Origin: JABDQZ01 sp963801985
GTDB taxonomy: Bacteria > Pseudomonadota > Gammaproteobacteria > Chromatiales > Chromatiaceae
NCBI GenBank assembly: GCA_963801985.1
Contig: CAWDGV010000001.1
Coordinates: forward strand, 103,711-167,710
Direction: 5' to 3'
Length of the DNA: 64,000 bases
Under the pieces are notes generated by a model, which had not been told where the DNA came from, made no database searches, and saw only the letters and a program-made list of their open reading frames with translations. Below are positions 52,181 to 60,938 of the stretch, one piece after another (within the stretch, counting starts at the first letter, position 1; each line of letters opens with the position of its first letter). Made by a program: the position numbers and the translations under genes.

Positions 52181-53525
52181 TTATTGCTGCTGAACTAAAT
52201 TCTGTGCCAAAAATGCACTGGTAGATTGCAAACTACCAATCAGCGCATCCAGAGATGCAAATTGTGCCCGTAATGCTCTTTCTTTCAACTCAAGCCTGGC
52301 TTCCCAGGAAAAAATATCATCTTCAACTTCACGAATCCTGGAGCGCAACCCCTCTTCGCGGGCATCCACGATATTAGCATCATCCAGCATGTTATCGGCA
52401 ATATCAGCCAAACGAGATGAAAAACCCTGCTCATCGTGTGCAAACAAATCTGCCACTGACTGAAAATCAATAGACAGGGCATTTTCCAGTGAACTTGCAT
52501 CAAGTGATAAAGTACCAGTTCTCGCATCTGAATCAATACCAACACTCACCAGCGCCTGAAAAGACCCATCAAGACCTGTCGGAGCTGTATTGAAAACATT
52601 ACGAATCTGGCTCTGTATTGAGCGTACCGAACTGTCACCGGCAAGTTCATTCTTGGAAAGTGAGTCCAGGGTTGAATGCAATGCATTATAGGCATCCACG
52701 AATTCCTGAACTGAATCTTTAATTTTCTCGTCATCCCTGTCGAGGGTTAACCTGGATTCACCCACTTCCTTCAATTCAAAGGTTATACCATCAATTACCG
52801 ACGACGCCTGGTTACTGGACGAGGTAATGGAAAAACCGTCAACAGTGAATGAGGCATCCAGATCCGCCAAATCTGTTATGTCGACATACTCAGTTTGACC
52901 AAAGAAGTTGGTTTCTGGCACCTGGTTGGTCGTAGATAAATTCAGCGAAGTAGCCAGAGAACCACCTAACTGAAGCCTGCTCTCATAGCCCTCTTCTTCT
53001 GCACTCAAAAGCAAGCGCTGGTTTCCGGAACCGACATTAATAATTGATGCTGTTACACCGGGATTATTTTCATCGCTATTGATTAAGTCACGAATTTCGC
53101 CAAGTGTTTTTCCTGCTGGATTGATTGTTAACGAATCCGAGCCAACAGTAATCGTCAGGTCGCCGGTGAATGTATCTGTGTTTAGACTTGGATCAGAAGC
53201 CATCTTTATGGCGTTGAGCCAGGCGGGAAATATCGATGTCATATGTCCCTTTGGCGGCGTCACTGGTGGTAGTCGCGGTCAGAATATCTTCATCAGATGA
53301 AACAGCGGAAAATGCCTTGAATTTATCAAGCGAACCCAGTCCTTCCATTGCCGACTGGAAAGTAGACATGGCACTGCGCAATCGACCGTAAGCACTTAAC
53401 TGGGATTCATATTCCCGCCCTTTAGCCTCCAGCAAATTAACAGGACGGCGCTCCAGCGCCATTAACTGGGTAACGATGCCGTTCACATCGAGACCAGATC
53501 CTACACCACCTGCTGTTATTGCCAT
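52181..53525 (-). CDS. fliD: Flagellar filament cap protein FliD, one frameshift
   Basis: Caps the growing filament and folds new flagellin. Begins MAITAGGVGSGLDVNGIVTQ, the canonical FliD start, and ends with the coiled-coil C-terminus ALRAQFASLDALIGSLQSTS and AFLAQNLVQQQ. A missing A near 53206 breaks the frame after LAQRHK; it resumes MASDPSLNTDTFTGDLTITV. Joined length about 448 aa, normal. Probably a sequence error or a recent loss; the rest is intact. Confidence 0.9.
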
Positions 53526-53549
53526 AAAACTGCTCCTGGACTACTCAAG

Positions 53550-53903
53550 TCATACCGAATCCTTGAAAATAATTCCGGCTGTTTCTTCCAGTCTTGCTTT
53601 CAATTCACGAATTTCTTTCGAAGGTATCTCTCTGATAACCTCGTCAGTTTCCGTGTCGAGTACTCTCACAAAAGTATCACCACTTTTTTCATCAACACTG
53701 AACAACAAATCACGCTGCAAATTCTGTACCAGACTATTCAGGTCTGTAACAACCTCTTCCACATCCCTGGCATTTTGAGCAGGTGATTCAGTTTTAATTT
53801 TCTCTACCGGGTCAGTGTTTTCCTGTTTTTTGACACCAGTTTGTTCGCGAGCGGCAGTGACAGCTGATATGACAGGCATATTTATTTCTGTATTCATAAC
53901 CAA
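53550..53903 (-). CDS. flaG: FlaG family protein
   Basis: 117 aa. The conserved C-terminal half, VTDLNSLVQNLQRDLLFSVD and VRVLDTETDEVIREIPSKEI followed by RELKARLEETAGIIFK, is the FlaG domain. FlaG influences filament length. Lies between flagellin and fliD as in Pseudomonas and Vibrio. Confidence 0.92.
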   Translation of the reverse strand: MVMNTEINMPVISAVTAAREQTGVKKQENTDPVEKIKTESPAQNARDVEEVVTDLNSLVQNLQRDLLFSVDEKSGDTFVRVLDTETDEVIREIPSKEIRELKARLEETAGIIFKDSV

Positions 53904-53925
53904 ATACTCCTATACCTTGCTACTC

Positions 53926-53962
53926 GATAATAACCAGGGCTATAAAAGCCCTGGTTATTATC
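53926..53962 (-). promoter_or_regulatory. Perfect 15-bp hairpin between flagellin 1 and flaG
   Basis: GATAATAACCAGGGC-TATAAAA-GCCCTGGTTATTATC. It lies 8 bp downstream of the flagellin stop and 23 bp upstream of flaG, without a T-run on the transcribed strand. It may stabilise flagellin mRNA or partly terminate transcription, giving more flagellin than FlaG/FliD. Confidence 0.75.
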
Positions 53963-53969
53963 ACCGCCC

Positions 53970-54713
53970 TTATCTTAATAAGGATAGAACATTCTGAGGC
54001 ATAGCATTGGCCTGCGCCAGCATCGCAGTACCCGCCTGCTGCAGAATCTGTGATCTGGTCAGGTTGGCTGTTTCAGCGGCAAAGTCAGCATCCATAACAC
54101 GACTTTTTGCAGCGGAATAACTTTCGACGTTGGCTTCGAGGAAACGCGCCTGGGACTCAAGTCGGTTAGTCTGCGCACCATAAGTAGATCGCAAAGTGAC
54201 AACCTCACTCATCGTTGTACCTGCAGAAATGGTTGAAGAAGTTACTGTGGTTACAGCAGCACCGGAATCACCAACCGCTGTACCAGCAACCGTTACTTGG
54301 CCACCATTAATAGCGGTTCCATTAAAAGTTGTACCGAGCTGAACATTTATTTCCTCAACTAATTGAGCAATTTCAAGATCAATTTCAGCAGATGTGCCGT
54401 TATAGATGCCATCATTCCTTTGAGTTTGCAGCTCTAACACACGCTGTGTCATATTTTGTACTTCACCCAGCGCAGCTTCGCCTGTCTGAGCAAATGAAAT
54501 ACCGTCACCAACATTTCGGATGTTCATGGCATCCTGTCTGATCTGGGTTTCAAAAGAAGCCGCCAGACCCAGGCCTGCAGCATCATCCGCTGCACGGTTG
54601 ATACGCAAACCAGAAGATAAACGCTCCAAAGAAGTCGCCATGCTCTGCTGGGACATGTTCAGATTACGCTGTGCATTGATGGACATGATATTGGTATTAA
54701 TAACTTGTGGCAT
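53970..54713 (-). CDS. Flagellin 1 (short, diverged centre)
   Basis: 247 aa from ATG 54713 (GGAGAG upstream), shorter than flagellin 2. N-terminus MPQVINTNIMSINAQRNLNM then SLERLSSGLRINRAADDAAG, and C-terminus AAETANLTRSQILQQAGTAM with LSLLR, are the conserved D0/D1 helices. The D1 block reads TQRVLELQTQRNDG instead of the usual QRMRELAVQSANG. The centre is Ala/Thr/Val-rich. First gene of a flaG-fliD-fliS-fliT series. Confidence 0.93.
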   Translation of the reverse strand: MPQVINTNIMSINAQRNLNMSQQSMATSLERLSSGLRINRAADDAAGLGLAASFETQIRQDAMNIRNVGDGISFAQTGEAALGEVQNMTQRVLELQTQRNDGIYNGTSAEIDLEIAQLVEEINVQLGTTFNGTAINGGQVTVAGTAVGDSGAAVTTVTSSTISAGTTMSEVVTLRSTYGAQTNRLESQARFLEANVESYSAAKSRVMDADFAAETANLTRSQILQQAGTAMLAQANAMPQNVLSLLR

Positions 54714-54810
54714 TTTATCTCTCCTAGACCACAGTTCCGGACGGAATGATGCAGTCAAATATTGAGCGGATATGCTGGACCTATTCCTACATTTACCGCT
54801 TACACCCGGC

Positions 54811-54837
54811 TTAACGACCTGCCAGGCAAAAACTTTA
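54811..54837 (-). promoter_or_regulatory. Sigma-28 (FliA) promoter of flagellin 1
   Basis: Reverse strand: TAAAGTTT-N11-GTCGTTAA, against the consensus TAAAGTTT-N11-GCCGATAA; the -35 is exact and the -10 matches 6 of 8. It lies about 98 bp upstream of the ATG at 54713. Confidence 0.75.
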
Positions 54838-54941
54838 GTCCTTTAAATCACTAAATTAAACTTTTTTTCTAAAGCAAAATCCTGCAGACTGTAACCACCT
54901 GATTTAAAAACAATAATTAAAAAAATACTGGAAGCTAAACA

Positions 54942-55373
54942 ATGGATATAAAAACCAAAACCAGCTCAAAAAATCTGCAGAAAGAAAATATCATTCATTT
55001 CCCGGAAGGGCTTATCGGCTTTGAATCATTAAAGAATTACAGAATTTTCAGCAGTGAAACCGAAACCGACCTGCACTGGCTTAAGCCTGTTGATGACAAT
55101 CAGATAGAATTTGCAGTCACTTTCCCCCAGGTATTCCAGGTCAATTATGAAATATCTTTAGATGACGAGGAAGAAACGAGGCTCGATATCGAAGATGAGG
55201 ATGAACTGATTGTTTTTGTGACGCTTTCCAGGAATCCAAACCCGCAGGAAAATCAGCAGCGTTTAAATGCCAACTTTATTGCCCCGATTATCATCAATTC
55301 AAACAAAAAACTTGGTCTGCAAAAAATCCTCAACCGACAGGAAAATGCTGTAACTATTACCATGAAGGGTTAA
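54942..55373 (+). CDS. fliW: Flagellar assembly factor FliW
   Basis: 143 aa. KENIIHFPEGLIGFESLKNY, LHWLKPVDDNQIEFAVTFPQ and FVTLSRNPNPQENQQRLNAN match FliW, which binds flagellin and the CsrA translational repressor. FliW relieves CsrA repression of flagellin when unsecreted flagellin is low. No csrA lies in the window. FliW is more usual outside Gammaproteobacteria, so it is notable here. Confidence 0.9.
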   Translation: MDIKTKTSSKNLQKENIIHFPEGLIGFESLKNYRIFSSETETDLHWLKPVDDNQIEFAVTFPQVFQVNYEISLDDEEETRLDIEDEDELIVFVTLSRNPNPQENQQRLNANFIAPIIINSNKKLGLQKILNRQENAVTITMKG

Positions 55374-55518
55374 ACGTCAAAAAAACGGCAACAGCTCGCC
55401 TTTTCCCATCGATAGAAGCGGTCGCGATTTGCCGCCTGTAAAGAACTTTTCAGGCCTTCCCTCCTGTTTTTGGTTTTATTTAAGCCCTGATCCGTCCAGA
55501 CAGGCTTCAAAAAAAAGC

Positions 55519-55534
55519 TGGCATAAAACCTGCA
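55519..55534 (+). promoter_or_regulatory. Sigma-54 promoter of flagellin 2
   Basis: TGGCATAAAACCTGCA: GG and GC spaced as in the RpoN consensus TGGCACG-N4-TTGCW, two mismatches. It lies 75 bp before the ATG at 55610. Confidence 0.7.
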
Positions 55535-55609
55535 TCGTCCTCTGTGAAAATCGTGCTGGGGCAGAAAACCTGGCGCACAGAACATCTGGAAACACAGAGG
55601 AGAATTGCA

Positions 55610-56479
55610 ATGCCCCAGATTATTAATACGAATGTAATGTCTTTAAATTCGCAACGCGCATTGAATATGTCACAAAAAAGCATGGCAACTTCTTTGGAGC
55701 GCTTATCTTCCGGTTTACGCATCAATCGTGCCGCAGATGATGCAGCAGGCCTGGCCATTGCTGAGCGTTTTACCTCGCAGATTCGCGGCTTAAGTCAGGC
55801 GATCAGGAATGCGAATGATGGTATTTCCATGGCCCAGACAGGTGAAGGCGCAATGGCAGAACTTACCAATGCCTTCCAAAGAATGCGTGAATTAGCTGTC
55901 CAGTCAGCGAATGGTATTTACGGAACGGATGACAGGGCTTCGATGGATCTCGAATACCAGCAACTTACCGAAGAAGTACAGAGAATCATTAACTCAACAG
56001 AGTTCAATGAAACCAAGATTTTATCTTCAGCGACTGCCATTGACTTCCAGGTTGGCTTCAAAAACACTCCTGACGACATAATTACGCTTAACGCACTGGA
56101 CCTGAATGATGAAACAGACGCGACTTCATCGAAAATTACCGCCATCACGGAAGTAAACCCTGCAGTTGCAGGTTATGACGGTGATATTTTGACATCAGAC
56201 AGCGCCAAGGCTTCCCTTGATGTTTTATCAGCTGCCATCAATGCGGTGACAAGTCTTCGAGCTGAATTTGGTGCCGCACAAAATCGATTAGAGTCAACAA
56301 TCCGAAACCTTGAAAACGTGATTGAAAACCAGAGTGCTGCACGAAGCCGCATCCAGGACGCAGACTTTGCCGCTGAAACAGCCAACCTGACAAGAACGCA
56401 AATTCTACAACAGGCCGGTACCGCAATGCTCGCCCAGGCCAACCAGTTACCGAGTAATGTATTGACCTTGCTTGGCTAG
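55610..56479 (+). CDS. Flagellin 2
   Basis: 289 aa from ATG 55610 (AGAGGAG upstream). N-terminal helices MPQIINTNVMSLNSQRALNM and SLERLSSGLRINRAADDAAG then LAIAERFTSQIRGLSQAIRN; the D1 block AFQRMRELAVQSANG is canonical, unlike flagellin 1. Short acidic D2/D3 centre (INALD, DETDATSSK). C-terminus DADFAAETANLTRTQILQQA and LTLLG. Opens the flagellin-modification cluster, followed by MAF. Confidence 0.95.
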   Translation: MPQIINTNVMSLNSQRALNMSQKSMATSLERLSSGLRINRAADDAAGLAIAERFTSQIRGLSQAIRNANDGISMAQTGEGAMAELTNAFQRMRELAVQSANGIYGTDDRASMDLEYQQLTEEVQRIINSTEFNETKILSSATAIDFQVGFKNTPDDIITLNALDLNDETDATSSKITAITEVNPAVAGYDGDILTSDSAKASLDVLSAAINAVTSLRAEFGAAQNRLESTIRNLENVIENQSAARSRIQDADFAAETANLTRTQILQQAGTAMLAQANQLPSNVLTLLG

Positions 56480-56496
56480 GTTTTGCACTGACTATA

Positions 56497-56545
56497 AAAG
56501 CTGGTTTTACCGGTTCAACAGGAAGACTTGGTGAAACCAGCTTTA
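56497..56545 (+). terminator. Hairpin downstream of flagellin 2
   Basis: AAAGCTGGTTTTACC and GGTGAAACCAGCTTT form a 15-bp stem (one G-T pair) with a 19-base loop, 18 bp after the stop. It is followed by a short T/A-rich stretch, so it may partly terminate or stabilise the flagellin mRNA. Confidence 0.6.
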
Positions 56546-56639
56546 ATATATAGTTGTATCGTCAATAGAAAATTCATATTTATATTTGTGTTTATGATAA
56601 AAATAGCTATTAATTTATCTAAAACCTAAACTGCTTTTC

Positions 56640-58389
56640 ATGAGCGACAATTCGGAACAACAAGCCTCCATTCAAACCAACTGCTTTGGTGATTCCTATA
56701 TTGATGTTGTCAACAAGAAGCACTTTCAAAATCAGAGTGCTGCAGATATATACCGCCAGATTTCCAAAACATCTCTAAATGAAAAAAATACCCTGTATGT
56801 GATTATCGGAACCGACTCAGGTCTTTTTCCAAAACACCTGAATCAATACCCTGCTCCGGAAAAAACACAATATTTATTTATTGAACTGGACTTGGTTCAC
56901 CCCATTGCTATTAACCAGCTCGCTAACGAACAGCTTGTTAACTGTCATGTTGTTCAGCCTGTTGATTGGGAAGCCCAGGCCGACAAACTTGATCTTGACC
57001 ATTACATTTATAACGACAAGGTCAAAATCATTAAATCGTTAGCTGCAAATGATGGACATATTCCAGATTACGGGGAGCTGTTTCGCCAGGTAAAAAGCAG
57101 GCTCGATGCGATTCATCACGAATTGATCAGCACGACGTCACAAACAGACTTTCTGAAAAACAGATTACTGAATACCGTTGATAATATTCAGCCTGCAAAA
57201 TACCTTGAAGCAACGGCATCAGGTACCGCAATCATACTCGGAGCAGGCCCCTCCCTGACTCAACAGTTGCCCTGGTTAAAAGAGAACCAGGAAAAACTGA
57301 CCATTATCGCAGTCTCAAGAATTTACCAGCAGCTGACTAACGAAGGAATCACTTCTGACATTGTCATCTCTGTCGACCCCTTTGAAATCAATTATCAAAA
57401 CAGTAAAGCTTTGCTGGCTTCTAAATCAGCAATTTTTGTGCATAGCAATCACGTCACTCCCAAAACTGCCGGCACAACGGGAAGGCTTATCCTTTTACCT
57501 TGACAGTTTATTCCCCTGGGAATCATTCAAAAACCCGGAAAACCTGGAAAATCACGGCCCAACAGTAACTCACTCTGCACTGGGCCTGGCAATTGCCATG
57601 GGCTTTGACGAGATTCTATTGTCAGGCGTTGACTATTGTTATGACAGAAACGGGACAAACTCACGCCGATGGACAAAAGTTAATATAGACGAAGCGAATG
57701 CGCCAACAGTTGAAACCTATAAAGGTAAAATAGCTTTTACTGACAAGAATTTACAAATGGGTGTGAAGTACCTTGCTGAAATCGCAGAGCCTTATACTGG
57801 AAAAGTTTTCAATCTTAATAACAATGCAGCCAGAGTTGCTGGAATTGATTTTAAAAGCAACCCCGATATTTCTGGAGCGAAATGGCAACTACCTGAAATT
57901 GATAAAGCCACAATCAAACAACAACTTGACCACCTCAACATGGTCAAAAAGGAACTTGCTAAAGCAAGAGCCAGTTACAATGAAATACTCAAGCTAAGCA
58001 AAGATGCCATCAGGTTTAATGACAGCCTGCATGGTAAAAAAGGCATAAAGCAGGACTTCAAAAGCCAGCAGAAACTCGACAAGATTGAACAGAAATTAAA
58101 TTCAAAATATAAAAGCTATACTTCCCTCGCCCAGCTGGTGGCATCAAGAGAATTTCTCCGCCTGCTGAATCAAGACAGCAACAATCGCACACCAGAGCAT
58201 GAACACCGGTGGCTTGATAATTATTACAACGCCTACCTCAAGGGCACACAAGTTGTTCTGGATGCTATCAATGATGCAAAGCGTGTAATTGAACTTCGAT
58301 TGCAGGAAAACAAAATACACTTAAATATAAATGCTCTACTTGATTACTGGAGCACTTATCAAGTCCTGGAAGAAGCTGTATCTTGCTAA
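56640..58389 (+). CDS. Motility-associated factor (MAF, DUF115) glycosyltransferase-like protein, frameshifted
   Basis: Proteins of this family add nonulosonic (sialic-acid-like) sugars to flagellin in several bacteria. The frame breaks near 57,480; joined, about 580 aa. N-terminal half FPKHLNQYPAPEKTQYLFIE; the DUF115 core AIILGAGPSLTQQLPWLKEN and DIVISVDPFEINYQNSKALL; then, in the second frame, THSALGLAIAMGFDEILLSG and VDYCYDRNGTNSRRW. The C-terminal 200 residues are long Lys-rich helices. It lies 160 bp after flagellin 2, the usual neighbourhood for MAF genes. Confidence 0.85.
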
Positions 58390-59148
58390 ACAGGCATGAT
58401 GTATCAACATTGCCTGAAAGTATTGAAGAAAGTCTTCACAAACTATGTAACATTTTCAGGCATGACATCAATATCGACAATACTGATATGCGTCAGCTCA
58501 ATACAGCAATTAATCTGGCAAAAAATGGTGACTCGTCAAATGCCATTGATACCGTTGAGCAGCTATATTCCAAAAACAGTGAGCTTAAAGATGGTTTTGC
58601 CCGCCTGGGATAGAATCCATATAAAAACAGGATTGGCAGGCTGCCTGGGATTTAGCCCGAAGAGATTATGAAGAGAAACGCCTTTCTTTAGAATGGATGA
58701 TTAACCTAGCACACATACTCTGCAGGTTGAAGAACTTCGACACAGCCATGTCCTTAATTTCTTCTGCCTATGGTAGCTCTCCCTATTAAGAAACGTCTAT
58801 GCACAACTTGCCTGGACTCTAGTTGAAAACGGAGAGGATAACTGGAGTATTGCATGGCAAATAGCTCAACAAGACCTGAAGAATAATAGTATCAGCCCAG
58901 TTTGGAAAATCCATGTAGCCCAATTATGTGCTCGAGATGGAGATTTCAACAAAGCTACCAAACTAATCGATATGGCATATGAGGAAGATAAGAGTCTTAA
59001 AGATGGCTACGCCCGTCTCGGCTGTATAAAAAAAGAACTGGGCCAGACTAATGAAGGGTTGGATTATTTTAAAGTCAACAAAAAGAAAAATCGTTTATCC
59101 AAAAACAGAAAAGCACAATTTGAATATATTAAGAATAACTTTATTTAG
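58383..59148 (+). pseudogene. TPR-like protein, frameshifted
   Basis: Begins LNRHDVSTLPESIEESLHKL and reaches ELKDGFARLG before the first break near 58,610. Other frames continue DWQAAWDLARRDYEEKRLSL, LAHILCRLKNFDTAMSLISS, QLAWTLVENGEDNWSIAWQI and LKDGYARLGCIKKELGQTNE to TAG at 59148. The helical repeats (A..L...G....A) look TPR-like, and the two LKDG(F/Y)ARLG strings suggest an internal duplication. Function unknown; adjacent to MAF, so possibly a partner in flagellin modification. Confidence 0.5.
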
Positions 59149-59164
59149 GCTAAGTCAGATAGAG

Positions 59165-59860
59165 CTAATCTTCTTTCTCCGCAACCAGGTAAAAAAGATG
59201 CCTCATTTTTCCCTCTAGCTCGTCTTTAATTTCGCCAATCATTTTAACCTGCACATCTTCAATCTCTGAAATAGTTGAAGTTATGTCTGATTTAGAATTT
59301 ACTGGTCGGATAATCGTTTTATCATCACATTGATGGTCCTGATTGTTGATCAGTGCATTTTGATTTTCCAGATAAACAGCACTAGCAAGCACAAAGTGTT
59401 CACTTCCAACAAAAGAACATATTAAGGTACCACCCGGACTTAGCACCCTCACTAGTTCTCTAAGGTTATCCTGAATAACATCACCCTCATGCTCTAAATA
59501 GTAAATTGAATTAACCGCAACCACAAAATCAAACAATTCATTATCAAAATTTATTTTGCTTGAAGGGCAATCTTTAAATTCAAGGTGAGGAAATGATGAA
59601 CGCAAATTTTCCAATGCAGCACTACTCACTTCAGTACCAGAGACATCAAAACCCAGTTGTTCAAAAAACCATATATGCCTTCCCTGACCAGCACCTACAT
59701 CCAGGAGCTTTAAATTTTCGAAATTATAATCATCTAGTGCTTCGATTGGGCGGTGTGAAAGGAAAATTCGCGCAATAAATGATTCTGGAATGTACAATTT
59801 ATTCTTAAGGTTTTCTGAAGAATAAAATTTATTCCATGAATTTGAACTTATCTTTTCCAT
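59165..59860 (-). CDS. Class I SAM-dependent methyltransferase
   Basis: 231 aa from ATG 59860. Motif I LKLLDVGAGQGRHIWFFEQL with acidic post-motif SGTEVSSAAL, and LRELVRVLSPGGTLICSFVG (motif III region) are canonical. The target is unknown; sugar methylation in flagellin glycosylation is plausible from the neighbourhood. Opposite strand to MAF. Confidence 0.85.
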   Translation of the reverse strand: MEKISSNSWNKFYSSENLKNKLYIPESFIARIFLSHRPIEALDDYNFENLKLLDVGAGQGRHIWFFEQLGFDVSGTEVSSAALENLRSSFPHLEFKDCPSSKINFDNELFDFVVAVNSIYYLEHEGDVIQDNLRELVRVLSPGGTLICSFVGSEHFVLASAVYLENQNALINNQDHQCDDKTIIRPVNSKSDITSTISEIEDVQVKMIGEIKDELEGKMRHLFYLVAEKED

Positions 59861-59965
59861 CAAAAAATAGCTCTTATTAATAAATGAGAATTAAATATAT
59901 TAACAAAACCTAGAACATACATTATTCCCCCTCCCAAAACACAATTACTTACACTAGAAAAAATC

Positions 59966-60826
59966 ATGACAAAATCCAAAGATGACTTTATTAAAGCAAT
60001 TACCAACACACCGCTTGACGCCGACATTCATCTTCAATATGCAATGTTTCTAACTGAAATTAACAATCATTATCTTGCATTTGCTGAACTCAAAACAGCT
60101 TCTTATCTTGGAGCAGATGAAAATAATTTATCATCATTATTCGAAACAGCCAGAAATAACATACCTGATCCATCATTTTTAAATCACAATTTATTTTACA
60201 GAATATCCACTCTCTCTAAAGAAATTAGTGATATCTCTAAAAATAAGGATATGTCAGTGCTAGACATTGGAGGTGGAGAAGGAATTCTTGCATCATTCGT
60301 ACCCAATGCTAATTATTGCCTAGCTGAGCCAAGGGTAAATGGCATAGATGGTATAAACCTGCCTTTTGAAAACAAATCTTTCGACATCGTCGTAGCCTGT
60401 CATGTTCTTGAACATGTACCTATAGATCAAAGAACTGCTTTTTTAAACCAATTAGTATCAAAATCAAATAAAAGTGTAATTCTTTTAAATCCTTTTGAAG
60501 TTCAAAATACCTTTGTAACAGAAAGACTAAAATTACTTATTCAAATTACGGATGCCTGGTGGGCAAAAGAGCACCTTGAGTGCTCACTTCCCAAGCTTGA
60601 TGACATAGTGACGTATGCCAATAATCATGGACTTAAGATCTCAATCAAGCCTAATGGCACAATGACAACTGGTTTTGCATTAACTTTCATGGACTACTTT
60701 GCAGGAAAAGCAGGATTGAAAAATGAAGCTAAAATGATTAATAAATTCTTTAATGACCATTATATGAATCTAATGGATTCGAATGATTACCCTATTGGCT
60801 ACTTCATTCATCTCGAGAAAACTTAA
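59966..60826 (+). CDS. Methyltransferase with N-terminal TPR-like region
   Basis: 286 aa. An N-terminal helical part (DADIHLQYAMFLTEINNHYL, AFAELKTASYLGADENNL) precedes a class I methyltransferase domain with motif I MSVLDIGGGEGILASFVPNA, FDIVVACHVLEHVPIDQRTA and a C-terminal MTTGFALTFMDYFAGKAG. The fold is clear; the substrate is not known. It lies in the flagellin-modification island and is AT-rich compared with the housekeeping genes. Confidence 0.8.
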   Translation: MTKSKDDFIKAITNTPLDADIHLQYAMFLTEINNHYLAFAELKTASYLGADENNLSSLFETARNNIPDPSFLNHNLFYRISTLSKEISDISKNKDMSVLDIGGGEGILASFVPNANYCLAEPRVNGIDGINLPFENKSFDIVVACHVLEHVPIDQRTAFLNQLVSKSNKSVILLNPFEVQNTFVTERLKLLIQITDAWWAKEHLECSLPKLDDIVTYANNHGLKISIKPNGTMTTGFALTFMDYFAGKAGLKNEAKMINKFFNDHYMNLMDSNDYPIGYFIHLEKT

Positions 60827-60938
60827 TAACTTTTCTCCTGTATTTCTTGAGGAAATTGTCTTTTTTATCAAGTTAGTGACTTATAGTTTTCAAAAGCTAT
60901 TATGTTGATTTTATCTGACAACAGTCTTATCTGATTCG

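Noticed and set aside
55644..55760. Suspicion that flagellin 2 and flagellin 1 arose by recent duplication
   Set aside because: Only the D0/D1 ends agree; the D1 middle and centre differ strongly, so the paralogs are old.
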